Source: Aeromonas rivuli
GTDB taxonomy: Bacteria; Pseudomonadota; Gammaproteobacteria; Enterobacterales; Aeromonadaceae
NCBI RefSeq assembly: GCF_000820045.1
Contig: NZ_CDBJ01000027.1
Span: 1 to 64,000 of the forward strand
Direction: 5' to 3'
DNA: 64,000 nt
Shown: positions 19,277 through 29,622 of the stretch, piece after piece
How positions within the stretch are numbered: position 1 is the first letter of the stretch
Layout: each line of letters begins with the position of its first letter
Notes under the pieces: generated by a model
The model's input: only the letters and a program-made list of their open reading frames with translations
What the model was told of the DNA's origin: nothing
The model's database searches: none
Translations under genes and position numbers: made by a program

Positions 19277-20969
19277 CTTTGGTTACCCACTCTTTAATGA
19301 CCTGCGCGGCCAAGTCCGGTTCATTCGCCACCAGGGCACGCACCGCCTTGAGCAAGTCTTCATCACGATGGAGATCCGGCAGCTTGAGGTGGCCATCGCG
19401 CACCCCGAAGATGGGTTCTGCCTCGGCCTGGGCCGCCAGCAGACTCAGTTCGTCGTCGCCGCCCAGCACTATGCTGTTGTCCAGATCCAGTTCGCCATCG
19501 GGTCTGACATCCGGGTAGAGCAGACGCTTGAGCATGGGCCGCACCACAGTCACGATCAGCACTATGATGACCAGCACAGAGGCGGCGATGCGCACCGCGC
19601 GCCAGAACCAGGGCTGCTCGTAGATGGGCAGGTCCGGCATCACATCCAGCTCGGGACGGTTGAAGGGGATGGCGACCACTTCCAGGCTGTCGCCCCGGGT
19701 CACATCGAACCCCAGGCCGCCGCTGATGAGGCGACGCAGGGTATCAATCTCGGTCTGGCTGCGCGGCTCGCGGGTAACGGCGCCATCGGCCCCGGTGATC
19801 GACTTGTAATCCACCGCCACCGAGACCGTCATGCGGCGAATGCCGCCCATCTGACGCCGGGTATGACTGACGGTGGTATCGAGTTCATAGTTGCGGGTGG
19901 CCTCCTTGCGCGAGCGACCGGCGCTGGTGCTGCTCTCGCCCCCTTCCACCTTCTCCGGGATCCCCGAGGCGGCGGGTGGCTGGTTGGAGAGGGCGCCAGG
20001 CACACCGCCATTGGCCCCGCTGGCACTGTTCTCTTCCAGGGTCATCTCCGAGCGCACCGCAGGCAGGTCCGGGTTGTAGGTCTTGCGGGTCTGCTCCTGC
20101 TGGGAGAAGTCCAGGGCCAAGTCCACTTCGGCGGTGTAGTTGTCCATGCCAAGCACGGGGATCAGGATGGCGTCAATTTTCTGTTTGTACTCCAGCTCCT
20201 GCTTCTGCTGCATGGCAAATTCTTTGCGGGTCTGGGCGGAGACCGGATCCTGGGAGCCGGAGTTGAGCAGGCGACCACTCTGATCGGTGACAGTGACCCG
20301 GGTCGGTTCCAGGCCATGGACCGCGGAGGCAACCATGTCGACGATGGAGTCCACCTCCCCCTGACCCAGGGCCGAGCCCTTGAGGCTCAGTACCACGGTG
20401 GCGCTCGGTTTGCGCTCGTTGCGGGCGAACACGTTGTCTTTGGGAATGGCCAGCAGCACCTGGGCCTTGGCCACGTTCTGGAACTGTTCGATGGCGCTGG
20501 CGAGCTGGCGCTCGCGGCTGAGCTTGAGGCGCTCGGCTTCCATGCGCTGGCTCACCCCGAAGCTGGAGTCCTTGAGCAAGATGGCCTCGCCATCGTTGCT
20601 GCTGACGCTGTTGGTGCCGAGCCCTGCCCGGGTCAATCGCAGTCGGATATCCCCATAGTTCTCGGCGCTGACCAGCACGCTCTTGCCATCGACCTGATAG
20701 GGGATCTTCTGCTGATCCAGATAATCCAGGGTGGAGACCAGCTCCTCGGTGCTATAGGTGCCAAGGGGCCGCATCTCCGGCTCCTTGCCCCACAGCAAGA
20801 TGAAGACGGCGATGGCCAGACAGATGGCCAGCCCCAGGATCAGGGTGATCTGGCGCAGCACATCGCTGTTGGAGAGAAACCCCAGCGCCGAGCTCTTCTG
20901 TTCATTCTCGTCGAGGGCACTCGCCCCTTCATGGTTGATCAGCAGATCGCCATTTTGATCGTTCGCCAC
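19269..20969 (-). CDS. fliF: Flagellar MS-ring protein FliF
   Basis: Forms the membrane-embedded MS ring on which the flagellum is built. 566 aa: cytoplasmic N-terminus, first membrane helix near residues 35-58 (ITLILGLAICLAIAVFILLW), periplasmic ring-building domains, second membrane helix near residues 450-470 (IAASVLVIIVLIVTVVRP) and an acidic FliG-binding C-terminus. Lies about 110 bases downstream of fliE. Confidence 0.96.
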   Translation of the reverse strand: MANDQNGDLLINHEGASALDENEQKSSALGFLSNSDVLRQITLILGLAICLAIAVFILLWGKEPEMRPLGTYSTEELVSTLDYLDQQKIPYQVDGKSVLVSAENYGDIRLRLTRAGLGTNSVSSNDGEAILLKDSSFGVSQRMEAERLKLSRERQLASAIEQFQNVAKAQVLLAIPKDNVFARNERKPSATVVLSLKGSALGQGEVDSIVDMVASAVHGLEPTRVTVTDQSGRLLNSGSQDPVSAQTRKEFAMQQKQELEYKQKIDAILIPVLGMDNYTAEVDLALDFSQQEQTRKTYNPDLPAVRSEMTLEENSASGANGGVPGALSNQPPAASGIPEKVEGGESSTSAGRSRKEATRNYELDTTVSHTRRQMGGIRRMTVSVAVDYKSITGADGAVTREPRSQTEIDTLRRLISGGLGFDVTRGDSLEVVAIPFNRPELDVMPDLPIYEQPWFWRAVRIAASVLVIIVLIVTVVRPMLKRLLYPDVRPDGELDLDNSIVLGGDDELSLLAAQAEAEPIFGVRDGHLKLPDLHRDEDLLKAVRALVANEPDLAAQVIKEWVTKDA

Positions 20970-21078
20970 GGGTCAGATCCTTATCTTCTGGTCTGGTTCA
21001 TGAGGTTCATGAAAGAGGGGGATAGCGAGGAGGGAAAATGCGCTCTCCGGTACCTGGCCAAATAGCAAAATCAACCCC

Positions 21079-21396
21079 TTACACCGGCATGTTCATGATG
21101 GTCTTGTAGGCATCGACCATCTTGTTACGCACCTGCACCGTCGCCTCGAAGGCGATGGAGGCTTTCTGACCGGCGATCATCACATCGGAGAGATCCACCG
21201 ACTTATCACCCATGTCGAGCCGGGTACGCAGATCGTTGGCAGTGCCCTGCAAACCGTTCACATTGCCGAGGGCCTGCTGCAGCAGCTGGCCGAAATCCGA
21301 GCTGACGTGGCCGCTTGGCTGGCTGACGGCAGGAATACCCGCTTCCACCTTGAGGGCCTGCATCTCTTGCATCAGGCTGCTTGCACTTATTTCCAT
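21079..21396 (-). CDS. fliE: Flagellar hook-basal body protein FliE
   Basis: Junction protein between the MS ring and the proximal rod, and the first export substrate. 105 aa from ATG 21396, which has a GGGGAAGAG site upstream; a GTG one codon earlier is possible. The C-terminal half (VQVRNKMVDAYKTIMNMPV) is the conserved FliE signature. It is the first gene of the long operon, with a sigma-54 promoter about 40 bases upstream. Confidence 0.95.
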   Translation of the reverse strand: MEISASSLMQEMQALKVEAGIPAVSQPSGHVSSDFGQLLQQALGNVNGLQGTANDLRTRLDMGDKSVDLSDVMIAGQKASIAFEATVQVRNKMVDAYKTIMNMPV

Positions 21397-21436
21397 CACT
21401 CTTCCCCAGACAAATCATTGACGCTGGCAGAAGATA

Positions 21437-21452
21437 AGCAATTAGGGTGCCA
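21437..21452 (-). promoter_or_regulatory. Sigma-54 (RpoN) promoter of the fliE operon
   Basis: On the minus strand this reads TGGCACCCTAATTGCT, with GG and GC separated by 10 bases. It matches the RpoN consensus TGGCAC-N5-TTGCT at every key position. It ends about 40 bases before the fliE ATG, and no gene intervenes. It is the strongest promoter match noticed in the window and fits known RpoN control of polar flagellar basal-body operons. Confidence 0.88.
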
Positions 21453-21525
21453 ATCCGGGATATCGAGGGAGAAATGGGCAAGCGGGCACCGACGGGTAAG
21501 CGCCGGCGCCCGAGCCCGGGCTACC

Positions 21526-21903
21526 TTAGCCCAGCAACAATCGGAGATAACTCAGGTGCAGATCCCTGTGCTCATCGGCGGGCAATTTGACCAAGACCTC
21601 ATCATGGAGATAGCGGCTCTTGGCAGTGGCCAGCTCGGGGGCCACCAGACCCACCTCGACCAGCTTGGCGACGATGGCAACCGCCAGCGCCATGCAGCCG
21701 TCACTCTCCTGGCCCCAACTGAAATCGCCATCATAATCAAACAGTTCAGGACGAGGCGAGAGAGGATCCACCCGACCCCCCCCCCAGACCCAGAAGGCCA
21801 TGGGCCTCTCTTGGGGCAGGCGCAGATAGATACTCTGTCTGTCCCACTCCCGTTGTTGGCCCTGAGTCGCATCCCGTGCTGCCTGATCCGGTTCCTGCGC
21901 CAT
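21526..21903 (-). CDS. Conserved hypothetical protein (125 aa)
   Basis: I do not recognise the family. The product is 125 aa, hydrophilic, with no membrane segment or signal peptide. It is rich in Asp/Glu and aromatic residues in its first half (LFDYDGDFSWGQESDG) and has a helical Leu-rich C-terminus. The start MAQEPDQAARDA at 21903 is the first ATG. It lies between the fliE promoter and a bidirectional terminator, so it is probably its own transcription unit. Codon use resembles the flanking chromosome. Confidence 0.7.
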   Translation of the reverse strand: MAQEPDQAARDATQGQQREWDRQSIYLRLPQERPMAFWVWGGGRVDPLSPRPELFDYDGDFSWGQESDGCMALAVAIVAKLVEVGLVAPELATAKSRYLHDEVLVKLPADEHRDLHLSYLRLLLG

Positions 21904-21946
21904 ACTGCACTCCTTGTCTCGCGATGCTATTTTGGGATGCCCATAG

Positions 21947-21973
21947 AAAAAGAGGGCACAAGGCCCTCTTTTT
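21947..21973. terminator. Bidirectional rho-independent terminator
   Basis: An inverted repeat AAAGAGGGC / GCCCTCTTT with a short loop, flanked by A-run and T-run on either side. It can stop the SYLF-gene transcript from the right and shield the hypothetical gene at 21526-21903 on the left. Confidence 0.8.
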
Positions 21974-22048
21974 ACTGGAAAACTCGCTATTTAAACAGCC
22001 AGAATTTCAACACAAAACCAGAAAAATGCCTTGCTGAACAGCGGGTGA

Positions 22049-22825
22049 TCATGACTTGTTCAGATCGTCATCCAGCCAATACTTGGAACCCGAAATATTG
22101 GCATCGAGCAAGAGCCCTTTCTCACCGATCTGGTAGATAGCCATGCCGCCATTGTATTTGGCGGTCAGTTCGGCACTCTCTTTGCCAGCCACGGCCCCCA
22201 CTTCGGAGGTCGCCTCCCAACCCTGATTGACAAAGGCATCGAATCGGGCCTTGTCCTCGAACAGGATCACCTGCTGGTAGAACTTGCCCCCAAGGCCGGC
22301 GGCCAGGCCTGCGCCAAACATCTTCATGTAAGTATGGCTATCGTCCTGACGGTTGACCGCGACCCCGGATCCCTGATTGGTGTGGATCATCAGGGAGAAC
22401 TTGCGCGAGTCAAAGACCGCATAGCCATAAGCCTTATCAAACAGCAACTTGGCGGAGGGTTGCTCGTTGAATAGCCGCACCAGGGCGGTATCGGCCATGG
22501 TATCGAGGGCGGTACGTGCCTGCTCGGCCGTCTTGGGCTCGACCATCTCATCGAGCTTCTTGTCTGCAACCGTCAACCACTCCTTGCTGGTCGCCATGCT
22601 CTTGTCGGTCCACTCCCCCGCAGTGTTGAATGCCTCTTCTCCCCACTGGGAGGCTGAATCCCAAGTCTGTTTGGAGAAATCGCTGACATCACGCCACGCC
22701 TCTTTGCTGGTCTCACTCACCGCGTCACCGAGGTCGGAGGCTGCACTCTTGAGCTTGTCCCAATCCGCATGACCGGGCATGGCCACCAGCGCTACCATGA
22801 GCAGGGGCAGAGTTCGCATCTTCAT
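22049..22825 (-). CDS. SYLF/Ysc84-domain exported protein
   Basis: 258 aa from ATG 22825, preceded by a GGAG site; the upstream in-frame extension to 23074 lacks coding character. The N-terminus MKMRTLPLLMVALVAMPGHA is a signal peptide. The first third is a Trp/Ser/Asp-rich helical region. The C-terminal ~150 residues (KAYGYAVFDSRKFSLM, GAGLAAGLGGKFY, YQIGEKGLLLDANISGSKYW) match the lipid-binding SYLF (Ysc84) domain. Bacterial members are periplasmic or outer-membrane-associated, and their role is not settled. Confidence 0.85.
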   Translation of the reverse strand: MKMRTLPLLMVALVAMPGHADWDKLKSAASDLGDAVSETSKEAWRDVSDFSKQTWDSASQWGEEAFNTAGEWTDKSMATSKEWLTVADKKLDEMVEPKTAEQARTALDTMADTALVRLFNEQPSAKLLFDKAYGYAVFDSRKFSLMIHTNQGSGVAVNRQDDSHTYMKMFGAGLAAGLGGKFYQQVILFEDKARFDAFVNQGWEATSEVGAVAGKESAELTAKYNGGMAIYQIGEKGLLLDANISGSKYWLDDDLNKS

Positions 22826-23044
22826 GACTATCTCCATATCAAATGCCCACCAGGAGCGAGAAACTGCGTTTCCTTTAGCATACACCGCCAGGGGCGTCGC
22901 CACAGCCCTGGAGAGTAGCAAGTGTCTGTTATCCGGGCAGTTAGCAGGGCACCCTGTTGAGAAGAGAAGCAGGATCCGCAATGGTATCCCAACCTGGAGG
23001 GGCTCGTCAGCCGGGATGCAGACATGGTCATGGGGATAAGAAGA

Positions 23045-23060
23045 GGGAGCCAAGGCTCCC
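23045..23060 (-). terminator. Probable terminator of the arsenic operon
   Basis: The inverted repeat GGGAGCC-AA-GGCTCCC lies about 20 bases past the arsC stop. On the minus strand it is followed by a T-rich but interrupted tract (TCTTCTTATC). This fits a modest intrinsic terminator. Confidence 0.55.
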
Positions 23061-23080
23061 CCTGTGTGGACCAATATCCA

Positions 23081-23521
23081 TCATGGCGATGAACTGAAAC
23101 GTCGTCCCTGTGCATCCACCACCTGCTCCCCGTCTTCCTTGCTGAAGGCTCCTTGCTGGGGGTTCGGCAGAATATCCAGCACCACCTCTGACGGACGGCA
23201 CAGCCTGGTGCCCAGCGGGGTGACCACTATGGGGCGGTTGATCAGGATGGGATGGGACAGCATGGCGTCAATCAACTCATCATCGCTGAATCCCTCCCCG
23301 GCCAGCCCCAGCGCCTCAAAAGGCGGCACGTTCTGGCGCAGCAGGTCACGTACCGGTATTCCCATGGCGGCAATCAGGGCGACCAGGGTCTTGCGGCTCG
23401 GCGGCGTCTCCAGATAGTGGATGACGGTCGGCTCCACACCTGAGTTGCGGATAAGTGCCAGGGTATTGCGCGAGGTGCCACAGGCCGGGTTGTGGTAGAT
23501 GGTGATAGCGGGGCCACTCAT
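23081..23521 (-). CDS. arsC: Arsenate reductase, glutaredoxin-coupled type
   Basis: Reduces arsenate to arsenite using glutathione/glutaredoxin. 146 aa with the catalytic Cys14 in [13 protein letters not shown] and the oxyanion-binding Arg segment ([18 protein letters not shown]). This is the thioredoxin-fold, E. coli plasmid type rather than the phosphatase-like type. Its start overlaps the acr3 stop, and it is the last gene of arsR-ptp-gap-arsJ-acr3-arsC. Confidence 0.95.
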   Translation of the reverse strand: MSGPAITIYHNPACGTSRNTLALIRNSGVEPTVIHYLETPPSRKTLVALIAAMGIPVRDLLRQNVPPFEALGLAGEGFSDDELIDAMLSHPILINRPIVVTPLGTRLCRPSEVVLDILPNPQQGAFSKEDGEQVVDAQGRRFSSSP

Positions 23522-24597
23522 GCTTGCGCCTCCGCTTTGCCATAGTGGCGCTTCATGCGCAGGGCCACATTGACCAGGGCGATCAGCACTGGCACTTCAA
23601 CCAGTGGGCCTATGACGCCGGCGAAGGCCTGATCCGAGCTCAGCCCAAACACGGCGATGGAGACCGCGATGGCCAGCTCGAAGTTATTGCCGGTGGCGGT
23701 AAAGGCGATGGAGGCGTTCTTGTCATAGGGGATACCCAGCTTCTTGCCCACCAGGAAGCTGGTGAAGAACATCAGCACAAAGTAGATCACCAGCGGGATG
23801 GCGACCCGCAGCACATCCATGGGCAGCTCGACTATCATCTCCCCCTTGAGGCTGAACATCAGCACTATGGTGGCCAACAGGGCGATGAGGGTGATGGGGG
23901 AGATGGCCGGGATGAAGCGCTCGGTGTACCACTTCTCCCCCTTGGCCTTGACCAGGTAATGGCGGCTCAGAAAGCCTGCCAGGAAGGGGATGCCGAGATA
24001 GATGAGCACGCTCTCGGCGATATCCAGCATGGTGATATCCACCGCGAAACCCTCTAAACCGAACAGGGGCGGCAGCACGGTAATGAACAGCCAGGCCATG
24101 AAGCTGTAGGTGAGGATCTGGAAACCGCTGTTGAGGGCCACCAGACCCGCACCGTACTCCTTGTTGCCGCCGCCGAGATCGTTCCATACCAGCACCATGG
24201 CGATGCAGCGCGCCAGGCCTATCAGGATGAGGCCGACCATGTAGCCCGGCTGATCATGCAAAAACACCAGGGCGATGACGAACATCAGGATGGGGCCCAC
24301 CAGCCAGTTCATCACCAGGGAGAGGGTGATGGCGCGGCGATCCCGGGTCATGGTGCCCATGGTGGCGTAGTTCACCTTGGCCAGCGGCGGGTACATCATC
24401 AGGATGAGGCCGATGGCCAGCGGGATATTGGTGGTGCCGACCGACATCGCCTCATTCCACTGGGCCACCTGGGGGAAGAGATAGCCAATCCCCACCCCTA
24501 TGCCCATGGCGACGAAGATCCAGAGGGTCAGATTGCGGTCGAGGAAACTCATTTTTTTGCTGACGGGCAGATCGCAGCAGGCTGTTGTACTCATCAC
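23518..24597 (-). CDS. acr3: ACR3-family arsenite efflux permease
   Basis: Exports arsenite across the inner membrane. 359 aa with about ten membrane segments. The conserved ACR3 blocks [33 protein letters not shown] and [17 protein letters not shown] are present; the Cys of LARCIAMV is the residue needed for As(III) translocation in the family. Overlaps arsJ upstream and arsC downstream by 4 bases each. Also named arsB in many genomes, but it is not the ArsB (ion-transporter) family. Confidence 0.95.
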   Translation of the reverse strand: MMSTTACCDLPVSKKMSFLDRNLTLWIFVAMGIGVGIGYLFPQVAQWNEAMSVGTTNIPLAIGLILMMYPPLAKVNYATMGTMTRDRRAITLSLVMNWLVGPILMFVIALVFLHDQPGYMVGLILIGLARCIAMVLVWNDLGGGNKEYGAGLVALNSGFQILTYSFMAWLFITVLPPLFGLEGFAVDITMLDIAESVLIYLGIPFLAGFLSRHYLVKAKGEKWYTERFIPAISPITLIALLATIVLMFSLKGEMIVELPMDVLRVAIPLVIYFVLMFFTSFLVGKKLGIPYDKNASIAFTATGNNFELAIAVSIAVFGLSSDQAFAGVIGPLVEVPVLIALVNVALRMKRHYGKAEAQA

Positions 24598-25835
24598 GAG
24601 ACTCCATGAGGGTTGGATGAAGTGGAAGGCTGATGGCGTGGCAAACCAATGGATATAAACGCCGCCAACAGGATAAAGAGGGTGGAGATCCAGAGGCAGG
24701 CCTCGAGACCATAGAGCTGGAACACCAGCCCGGAGAGCAGGGTGCCGAGCAGACGCCCCAGAGCATTGGCCATGTAGTAGAAACCCACATCCAGCGATAC
24801 CCCGTCAGAGCCGGCATAACTGACGATGAGGTAGCTGTGCAGGGAGGAGTTGATGGCAAACAGGGCGCCAAACACCATCAAGCCGCCCACCAGACTGATG
24901 GCCGGATGCACCTCATAGTGGAGCGCCAGGGCAATCAGGGCAGGGATCAAAGCCAGCACTAGCGCCCAACGCATCGCCGCCTTGCCATCGGGCACCCGCC
25001 CCTCTCGCTTGCCAGTAAAGCGGGGCGCCTGGGTCTGAACCACACCGTAGGCGATGATCCAGAGCGCCAGGAAGCCCCCCACATACCAATGATCCCAGCC
25101 AAAGCTGGAGGCAAGGTAGACAGGCAGCGCCACCACAAACCAGACATCCCGGGCACCGAACAGGAACAGGCGGGCCGCCGACAGGGTGTTGATGGCGCGG
25201 CTCTTGGAGAAGATCTCCCTGAACTTGGGCTTGTTCCTGGCCTTGCCGAGATCCCGTTTCAGGGTCAGCATGCTGACGCACCACACCAGCGCCAAGGCCA
25301 GGGCCATGACCAGCACGGCCCCCTGAAACCCGAGCAGGGTCAGCAGGGCGCCGCCGAGGAAAAAGCCCATCCCTTTCAGGGCATTCTTCGAACCGGTCAA
25401 GAGTGCCACCCACTTATAGAGCTGACCCTGCGCTTCTCCCGGCACCAGCAACTTGATGGAGCTTTTGGCGCTCATCTTGTTGAGGTCTTTGGCTATCCCC
25501 GAGAGCGCCTGCGCCCCCATCACCCAGGGCACCGTCAGCCAGAGCGGCGGCACCAGCAACATGCCGAGCGCCAGCACCTGGAGGGCCAGCCCGATGTTCA
25601 TGGTGCGGTTGAGCCCGAGGCGAGCGCCGAGCCAGCCCCCCACCAGATTGGTCACCACCCCGAAGATCTCGTAGAAGAGAAACAGGGAGGCGATGGCCAG
25701 CGGGCTGTAACCCAGCCCATGGAAGTAGAGCACCACCAACATGCGCAGAGCGCCATCGGTCAGGGTGAAGGCCCAGTAGTTGCCGGTCACCAGCAGATAC
25801 TGGCGAGCCTCGGGGGAGAGTCGGGTCAGTGCCAT
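24594..25835 (-). CDS. arsJ: Organoarsenical efflux MFS transporter ArsJ
   Basis: Exports 1-arseno-3-phosphoglycerate, which then breaks down to arsenate outside the cell. 413 aa from ATG 25835, 7 bases after the GAPDH stop; an upstream non-ATG start would overlap GAPDH. About twelve membrane segments, with the characteristic opening ([20 protein letters not shown]) and the [18 protein letters not shown] block. Pairing with a GAPDH gene is the diagnostic context. Overlaps acr3 by 4 bases. Confidence 0.93.
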   Translation of the reverse strand: MALTRLSPEARQYLLVTGNYWAFTLTDGALRMLVVLYFHGLGYSPLAIASLFLFYEIFGVVTNLVGGWLGARLGLNRTMNIGLALQVLALGMLLVPPLWLTVPWVMGAQALSGIAKDLNKMSAKSSIKLLVPGEAQGQLYKWVALLTGSKNALKGMGFFLGGALLTLLGFQGAVLVMALALALVWCVSMLTLKRDLGKARNKPKFREIFSKSRAINTLSAARLFLFGARDVWFVVALPVYLASSFGWDHWYVGGFLALWIIAYGVVQTQAPRFTGKREGRVPDGKAAMRWALVLALIPALIALALHYEVHPAISLVGGLMVFGALFAINSSLHSYLIVSYAGSDGVSLDVGFYYMANALGRLLGTLLSGLVFQLYGLEACLWISTLFILLAAFISIGLPRHQPSTSSNPHGVS

Positions 25836-25842
25836 GGCCGGG

Positions 25843-26859
25843 TTATCCTTGCGCCTTGTCCATCCGGCCAACCATGCGCATCAGCTCGGCGGTGCGGTTG
25901 GCATAGCCCCACTCGTTGTCATACCAGGCGTAAATCTTCACCTGGGTGCCATTGATCACCATGGTGGAGAGCGCATCTATGGTGCAGGAGCGCGGATCCG
26001 TCTTGTAATCCACCGACACCAGGGGGCGCTCCTCATAGCCCATGATCCCCTTGAGCTCACTCATGGCGGCGGCCTTGAGCAAGCCATTGACCTCGGCTTC
26101 TGTGGTGGGGCGGCTCACCTCGAACACGCAATCGGTGAGGGAGGCGTTGGCGAGCGGTACCCGCACCGCATGACCGTTCAGCTTGCCCTTGAGTTCGGGG
26201 AAGATGTGGGTGATGGCGGTGGCAGACCCCGTGGTGGTGGGGATCAGGCTCAGGCCGCAGGCGCGGGCGCGGCGCAGATCGCTATGGGGGGCATCCAGAA
26301 TGGTCTGGGTGTTGGTGATGTCGTGGATGGTGGTCATGGAGCCGTGCTTGATGCCGAGCTGCTCGTGGATCACCTTCACCACGGGCGCCAGGCAGTTGGT
26401 GGTACAGGAGGCCGCCGTCACTATGGGGTGCTGCGCCTTGTCGTAGAGCTGGTGGTTGACCCCCATGACGACGTTCAGGACACCTTCTTCCTTGACCGGA
26501 GCTGTCACCACGACACGCTTCACCCCCTGCGCCAGATAAGCATTGAGCAGGGCCTTGGTTTTCATCTTGCCGGAAGCCTCGATCACCACATCACAGTCAG
26601 ACCAGTCAGTCTGACCGATCTCTTTGTTGCGAGTGCAGAGGATGCGATGGTTGCCTATCACCATCTGGTCTCCATGGCTTCTGGCTTCATGATGCCAGCG
26701 GCCATGGACGGAATCGAAGGTGATGAGGTGTGCCAGCGAGGCGGCATCCCCAGCCGGGTCATTGATGCGCACAAACTCCACATCCGCCCAGTCGAAGGCG
26801 GCGCGAAATGAGAGACGGCCCATGCGGCCAAACCCGTTGATACCAACTTTGATAGTCAT
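25843..26859 (-). CDS. Glyceraldehyde-3-phosphate dehydrogenase of the ars operon
   Basis: In ArsJ systems this enzyme makes 1-arseno-3-phosphoglycerate from glyceraldehyde-3-phosphate and arsenate. 338 aa from ATG 26859, with an AAGGA site upstream. The Rossmann motif [11 protein letters not shown] lies at the N-terminus and the catalytic Cys152 in [11 protein letters not shown]; the substrate-binding end ([10 protein letters not shown]) is complete. It sits between the phosphatase-like gene and arsJ with spacers under 12 bases, so it is an arsenic-specific paralogue rather than the housekeeping copy. Confidence 0.93.
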   Translation of the reverse strand: MTIKVGINGFGRMGRLSFRAAFDWADVEFVRINDPAGDAASLAHLITFDSVHGRWHHEARSHGDQMVIGNHRILCTRNKEIGQTDWSDCDVVIEASGKMKTKALLNAYLAQGVKRVVVTAPVKEEGVLNVVMGVNHQLYDKAQHPIVTAASCTTNCLAPVVKVIHEQLGIKHGSMTTIHDITNTQTILDAPHSDLRRARACGLSLIPTTTGSATAITHIFPELKGKLNGHAVRVPLANASLTDCVFEVSRPTTEAEVNGLLKAAAMSELKGIMGYEERPLVSVDYKTDPRSCTIDALSTMVINGTQVKIYAWYDNEWGYANRTAELMRMVGRMDKAQG

Positions 26860-26869
26860 GCTGTTTTCC

Positions 26870-27367
26870 TTAACCGGCGAATGAGTAGTGGGTGTTGAGG
26901 TAGTCAACGTGGGGCGCCAGGGTCAGCGCCTTGGGACGCAGCCCTTGCACCAGCGTCTTGACCTGTGTGGGGGCATAGCCCGATTCCAGCAGCAATATGG
27001 CCGCCATCAGCCCGGTACGACCCGAGCCACCACGGCAATGAATGGCCAGGGTCTGGCCCGCCGCCAGGCGAGCCAGCAGCGCCGTCTTGTGGCTGGCAAA
27101 GGCGGCGGCAAAGGGCGCCTCGGGGGCGCAATCGTCCTCCACCGGCAGCTGGAACCAGGCCAGCCCCAGCGCGGCGCACTCGGCGGGCAAGGCATCGGCC
27201 TTGAACTCGCTAAGCTCGGCATCGGGCATCATGGTGACTACCGCATCGGCCCCGGCGGCTTGCAGGGTCTTGAGGGAGGCTTGCAGGGAAGCCTCCTTGG
27301 TGCCAGGGCAGGGGGTGAAGATAAGGCGGGCGCCATTATCCAGATTCAGGATGTCAAAGGGGTGCAT
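26870..27367 (-). CDS. Tyrosine/dual-specificity phosphatase-like protein in the ars operon
   Basis: 165 aa with a CX5R phosphatase loop, [16 protein letters not shown], placing catalytic Cys111 and Arg117; upstream Asp residues (PVEDD) could supply the general acid. It resembles CDKN3-like protein phosphatases, not ArsC. Start ATG 27367 is preferred, with a GGAG about 12 bases upstream; ATG 27385 would add six residues. The gene lies 10 bases before GAPDH and downstream of arsR. Its role in arsenic detoxification is not established here. The loop may bind phosphate or arsenate esters. Confidence 0.82.
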   Translation of the reverse strand: MHPFDILNLDNGARLIFTPCPGTKEASLQASLKTLQAAGADAVVTMMPDAELSEFKADALPAECAALGLAWFQLPVEDDCAPEAPFAAAFASHKTALLARLAAGQTLAIHCRGGSGRTGLMAAILLLESGYAPTQVKTLVQGLRPKALTLAPHVDYLNTHYSFAG

Positions 27368-27527
27368 GATAAACAGCGACTCCATATTACGTTGAAAATG
27401 TCTGATGGATTGAAGAGAAGCCAATGCTACGCAGCCTTGGCGACCCGCGGCTCTTGGCCACGGGTACAACCACTCGCAGCGCAATCACTGTATTGTTGCC
27501 ATGGGGCCGCGCTGGCAACCCATGAGA

Positions 27528-27863
27528 TCAGCACTTGGACCGTGCAGGCACAATGCCGCAGGCCTCCGGGTGACCGGCGCAGCACTCCTCGGTCAGGTAG
27601 CCAATCAGGCTCTGCATCAGCGCGATGTTGGCGCGATAACGCAGGTAGCGCCCCTCTTGTTCCACCGAGAGCAGACCCGCATGCAGCATGGCCTTCAGAT
27701 GAAACGACAGGGCGTTGGGGGCGATGTCCAGCTCGCTGGCGAGCTGACCCGCCACCCGTCCCTCCAGACCCGCCTTGACCAGTAGCCGCCACACATCGAG
27801 TCGCACCCCGGAGGCGAGAGACTCGAACAACTTGCTGGCGACTGTCTTGTTCATTTCGACCAT
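27528..27863 (-). CDS. arsR: Arsenite-responsive repressor ArsR
   Basis: SmtB/ArsR-family winged-helix repressor of the downstream arsenic operon. 111 aa from ATG 27863, which has GGTG upstream; GTG 27881 and ATG 27854 are alternatives. The recognition helix is in DIAPNALSFHLKAMLHAGLL. The As(III) site appears to be C-terminal: Cys94-Cys95 and Cys102 in EECCAGHPEACG. This resembles the Acidithiobacillus-type ArsR rather than the plasmid R773 type with cysteines in the DNA-binding helix. Confidence 0.93.
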   Translation of the reverse strand: MVEMNKTVASKLFESLASGVRLDVWRLLVKAGLEGRVAGQLASELDIAPNALSFHLKAMLHAGLLSVEQEGRYLRYRANIALMQSLIGYLTEECCAGHPEACGIVPARSKC

Positions 27864-27889
27864 GATCCACACCTTATTCACTCAGTTAG

Positions 27890-27913
27890 TTCAACTATAC
27901 AAGAATTATTGAA
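27890..27913. promoter_or_regulatory. Candidate ArsR operator
   Basis: An AT-rich imperfect dyad, TTCAA-N14-TTGAA, lies about 27 bases upstream of arsR in the arsR-sulP divergent spacer. Spacing and composition resemble ArsR/SmtB operators. No experimentally defined box can be matched from sequence alone. Confidence 0.45.
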
Positions 27914-28122
27914 ATGATCAATCCAGCCAGATGACTTTTCCTCCCGCCCCTGCTTTGCTACCCTGCGCGGCCAAATAATCAGCGGCACGGCCCGGATGTC
28001 GCAGCAGCAGGATGCAGCCAAGCCTCCAGCGAGACCGGCTATCACCGACCCCCATCACAATGACTCCCCCTCGATCCCGCCAAGGGACAAGGCGGTGAGC
28101 GATAACGAGCGAGAGAATCGAC

Positions 28123-29613
28123 ATGCGTCAACGCATACAACAAGAGTGGTTCGCCAATGTGCGTGGTGACCTGCTAGCCGGCACAGTGGTCGCCCTGGCC
28201 CTGATCCCTGAGGCGATCGCCTTCTCCATCATCGCTGGCGTCGATCCCAAGGTGGGTCTCTATGCCTCCTTCTGCATCGCCGTCATCATCGCCTTCGTCG
28301 GCGGCCGCCCCGGCATGATCTCCGCCGCCACCGGTGCCATGGCGCTGCTGATGGTCACCCTGGTCAAGGATCACGGCCTGCAATACCTGCTGGCGGCGAC
28401 CCTGCTCACCGGGATCTTGCAGATAGGGGCTGGCTATCTCAAGCTCGGCAGCCTGATGCGCTTTGTCTCCCGCTCGGTGGTGACTGGCTTCGTCAACGCC
28501 CTGGCCATCTTGATCTTCATGGCCCAGTTGCCCGAGCTCACCAACGTCACCTGGCAGGTCTATGCCATGACGGCCGCCGGCCTTGCCATCATCTATCTGT
28601 TCCCGCTCATTCCCGTGGTGGGCAAGCTGGTGCCCTCCCCGCTGCTGTGCATCGTCATCCTGACGGCGATTGCAATCACCATGGGCATCGATATTCGTAC
28701 CGTGGGCGACATGGGCGAGCTGCCCGATACCCTGCCCATCTTCCTCTGGCCAGACGTGCCGCTCAATCTGGAGACACTGGTCATCATCTTCCCCTACTCT
28801 GCGGCGCTGGCCGTGGTCGGTCTGCTTGAGTCGCTGATGACGGCGGCCATCGTCGACGATCTGACCGACACCAAGAGCGATCGCAACCGCGAGTGCAAGG
28901 GGCAGGGTCTGGCCAACATAGGGGCTGGCCTGATGGGCGGCATGGCGGGTTGCGCCATGATTGGCCAGTCGATCATCAACATCAAATCTGGCGGCCGTGG
29001 CCGTCTCTCCACCTTTGTGGCAGGCACCCTGTTGATCCTGATGGTGGTCTTCATGGATGAGTGGATCCGCCAGATCCCCATGGCCGCCCTGGTCGCCGTG
29101 ATGATCATGGTATCTATCGGTACCTTCTCCTGGGACTCTATCCGCAACCTGCGCAGCCACCCGCTCTCCACCAATATCGTGATGGTGGCCACGGTTGCCG
29201 TCGTGGTCGCTACCCATAACCTTGCCCTTGGGGTATTTGTCGGAGTACTGCTCGCCTCCCTCTTCTTCGCCGCCAAGGTGGCCCGCTTCATGCTGGTCAA
29301 GAGCGAGAGCAGCAAAGCGGGTGATGAGCGCCATTATCAGGTACGAGGCCAGGTGTTCTTCGCCTCTGCCGAACAGTTCATCGCCGCCTTCGACTTCAAA
29401 GAGGTGCTCGGCCGGGTGACCATAGATCTTAGCCAGGCCCACTTCTGGGACATCACGGCGGTGACCGCCCTGGACAAGGTGGTGCTCAAGTTCCTCCGCG
29501 AGGGGACCCAGGTCGACGTGATCGGTTTGAACGAGGCGAGCGCGACCCTGGTCGACCGGTTCGGAGTACAGGACAAGCCCGAAGAGATAGAGAAGCTGCT
29601 GGCCAACCACTAA
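28123..29613 (+). CDS. SulP-family anion permease with STAS domain
   Basis: SLC26/SulP transporter; family members carry sulfate, bicarbonate or other anions. 496 aa with a hydrophobic core of about ten or more segments, opening with the conserved [19 protein letters not shown] block. A C-terminal STAS domain occupies about residues 400-496. The start ATG 28123 has GAGAGA upstream. It is divergent from arsR and 9 bases from the universal stress gene. The substrate cannot be told from sequence. Confidence 0.9.
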   Translation: MRQRIQQEWFANVRGDLLAGTVVALALIPEAIAFSIIAGVDPKVGLYASFCIAVIIAFVGGRPGMISAATGAMALLMVTLVKDHGLQYLLAATLLTGILQIGAGYLKLGSLMRFVSRSVVTGFVNALAILIFMAQLPELTNVTWQVYAMTAAGLAIIYLFPLIPVVGKLVPSPLLCIVILTAIAITMGIDIRTVGDMGELPDTLPIFLWPDVPLNLETLVIIFPYSAALAVVGLLESLMTAAIVDDLTDTKSDRNRECKGQGLANIGAGLMGGMAGCAMIGQSIINIKSGGRGRLSTFVAGTLLILMVVFMDEWIRQIPMAALVAVMIMVSIGTFSWDSIRNLRSHPLSTNIVMVATVAVVVATHNLALGVFVGVLLASLFFAAKVARFMLVKSESSKAGDERHYQVRGQVFFASAEQFIAAFDFKEVLGRVTIDLSQAHFWDITAVTALDKVVLKFLREGTQVDVIGLNEASATLVDRFGVQDKPEEIEKLLANH

Positions 29614-29622
29614 GGAGCGACC

